Source: Rhodobacterales bacterium (GTDB lineage: Bacteria; Pseudomonadota; Alphaproteobacteria; Rhodobacterales; Rhodobacteraceae). Taken from it: 5,880 nucleotides of DNA. Shown piece after piece: positions 5,153-5,880 of the stretch (position 1 is its first letter; each line of letters starts with the position of its first letter). The notes under the pieces are model-generated. The model was not told where the DNA came from. It ran no database searches and saw only the letters and a list, made by a program, of their open reading frames with translations. The translations under genes were made by a program, and so were the position numbers. The stretch spans positions 1 to 5,880 of the forward strand of contig JAAFHS010000188.1 in NCBI GenBank assembly GCA_013298485.1, read 5' to 3'.

Positions 5153-5880
5153 GCTACCGGCGTCAGCAGCGGCTGACCCGCGAAATGCGCCGTCAGGTTG
5201 TCACGCAACAGCTTGCCCATGGCCTGCCGCGTTTCATAGGTGCCACTCGCATGATGGGGCTGCAGCAGCACGTTCGGCAGGGTCAGGAAGCGGGGGTTCA
5301 GCTTTGGCTCGCCCTCGAAGACATCCAGTGCGGCCGACCCCAGCCTGCCCGTCTCCAGCGCATCCAGAAGCGCCTCTTCGTCGATGTTGGACGCCCGGCT
5401 GATGTTGATCAGCATCCCCTCTGGCCCAAGCGCCGCGATCACTTGCGCGCCCACGATATGCCGCGTCGCCGCCGAAGCGGCCAGTGTGACGAACAGAAAA
5501 TCGGACCGTGCAGCCAAGGCAACCGGATCGGCGATGAATTCCCACTGTTTTGCATAGTCCTTCGCCGTCAGGTCGCAATAGGCAATGTCCATGTCGAACC
5601 CGGCAAGCCGCTTGGCCACCTCATACCCGATGCGACCGATGCCAAGCACACCCGCCCGCTTGCCCCAGACGCGCCGCTGCAGCGGATAAAGCCCCTTTGC
5701 CGCCCATGATCCGTCCCGCACCCAGGTTTCCGCCCCGATCATGCCGCGCGACTGCATCAGCATCATGGCCACGCCAAGATCTGCCACATCGTTGGTCAGG
5801 ACGTCCGGCGTATTGGTCACGTGGATGCTACGCGCGCGGCATGCCGCGAGGTCAACCGCATCGTAACCCACACCATAGAC
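5149..5880 (-). CDS. D-isomer-specific 2-hydroxyacid dehydrogenase (N-terminus beyond window)
   Basis: The frame is open from the right edge (5880) and encodes the last 243 residues; about 65-75 N-terminal residues of a usual 310-residue enzyme are missing. A GTG at 5871 lies inside the conserved VYGVGYDAVDL segment and is not the true start. Visible features, numbered from the edge: NTPDVLTNDVADLG (about 23-36), the NAD(P)-binding GIGRIG (80-85), the substrate Arg162 in INISRAS, the catalytic Glu191 in VFEGEP and His209 in QPHHAS. All three catalytic residues are thus retained. The family includes glyoxylate/hydroxypyruvate reductases and 2-ketogluconate reductases (GhrB/TkrA). Beside an IdnD homologue and a lactonase, a keto-aldonate reductase role is attractive but inferred. 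Its stop overlaps the start of the idnD-like gene, so the two are co-translated. Confidence 0.92.
   Translation of the reverse strand, partial: VYGVGYDAVDLAACRARSIHVTNTPDVLTNDVADLGVAMMLMQSRGMIGAETWVRDGSWAAKGLYPLQRRVWGKRAGVLGIGRIGYEVAKRLAGFDMDIAYCDLTAKDYAKQWEFIADPVALAARSDFLFVTLAASAATRHIVGAQVIAALGPEGMLINISRASNIDEEALLDALETGRLGSAALDVFEGEPKLNPRFLTLPNVLLQPHHASGTYETRQAMGKLLRDNLTAHFAGQPLLTPVA

Noticed and set aside
1..5880. Search for CRISPR repeats, insertion-sequence ends, tRNA or rRNA genes, toxin-antitoxin pairs and phage or defence genes.
   Set aside because: No regularly spaced repeats, transposase motifs, tRNA-like cloverleaf or small toxin-like frames were seen by eye. The window is accounted for by a sugar-acid catabolism and transport cluster.

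Overview
The window looks like a stretch of an alphaproteobacterial chromosome or large plasmid, most likely from the Rhodobacteraceae or a near relative. The base composition is GC-rich, the coding regions strongly prefer G or C in third positions, and the ABC transporter resembles Rhodobacterales/Rhizobiales sugar importers. The assignment is an inference; no rRNA or other marker gene is present. All supported genes lie on the minus strand and are read from right to left.

From the right edge, in order of transcription: (1) a 2-hydroxyacid dehydrogenase lacking its N-terminus (5149-5880, cut by the window edge); (2) an L-idonate 5-dehydrogenase-like zinc alcohol dehydrogenase (4121-5152), whose start overlaps the previous stop as ATGA; (3) a 136-base gap with inverted repeats; (4) an SMP-30/gluconolactonase-family lactonase (3094-3984); (5) directly coupled to it by another ATGA overlap, the wreck of a 6-phosphogluconate dehydrogenase gene, gnd (about 2886-3097). 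Only the first 34 or so codons and a later internal block survive, in different frames. Next comes (6) a short regulatory region with a perfect 12-base palindrome and a TTGACA promoter box. It drives (7) a RbsA-type double ATPase (1198-2694), (8) a RbsC-type permease (166-1188) and (9) a periplasmic binding protein (start at 140, running off the left edge).

The genes make a coherent uptake and oxidation module for a sugar, sugar lactone or sugar acid. The binding protein, permease and ATPase import the substrate. The lactonase opens an aldonolactone. The IdnD-like enzyme oxidises an aldonate such as L-idonate to a keto-acid, and the 2-hydroxyacid dehydrogenase may reduce a keto-acid. In the known L-idonate pathway the product reaches gluconate and then 6-phosphogluconate, the substrate of Gnd, so a gnd gene in this cluster makes sense. 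Here it is dead, and the last step would have to come from elsewhere in the genome. The true substrate cannot be fixed from this sequence.

I did not find a novel defence, mobile or RNA system. The most informative observations are the gnd deletion remnant with a visible microhomology at its joint, the palindromic operator just upstream of the transporter promoter, and the structured gap between idnD and the lactonase gene.
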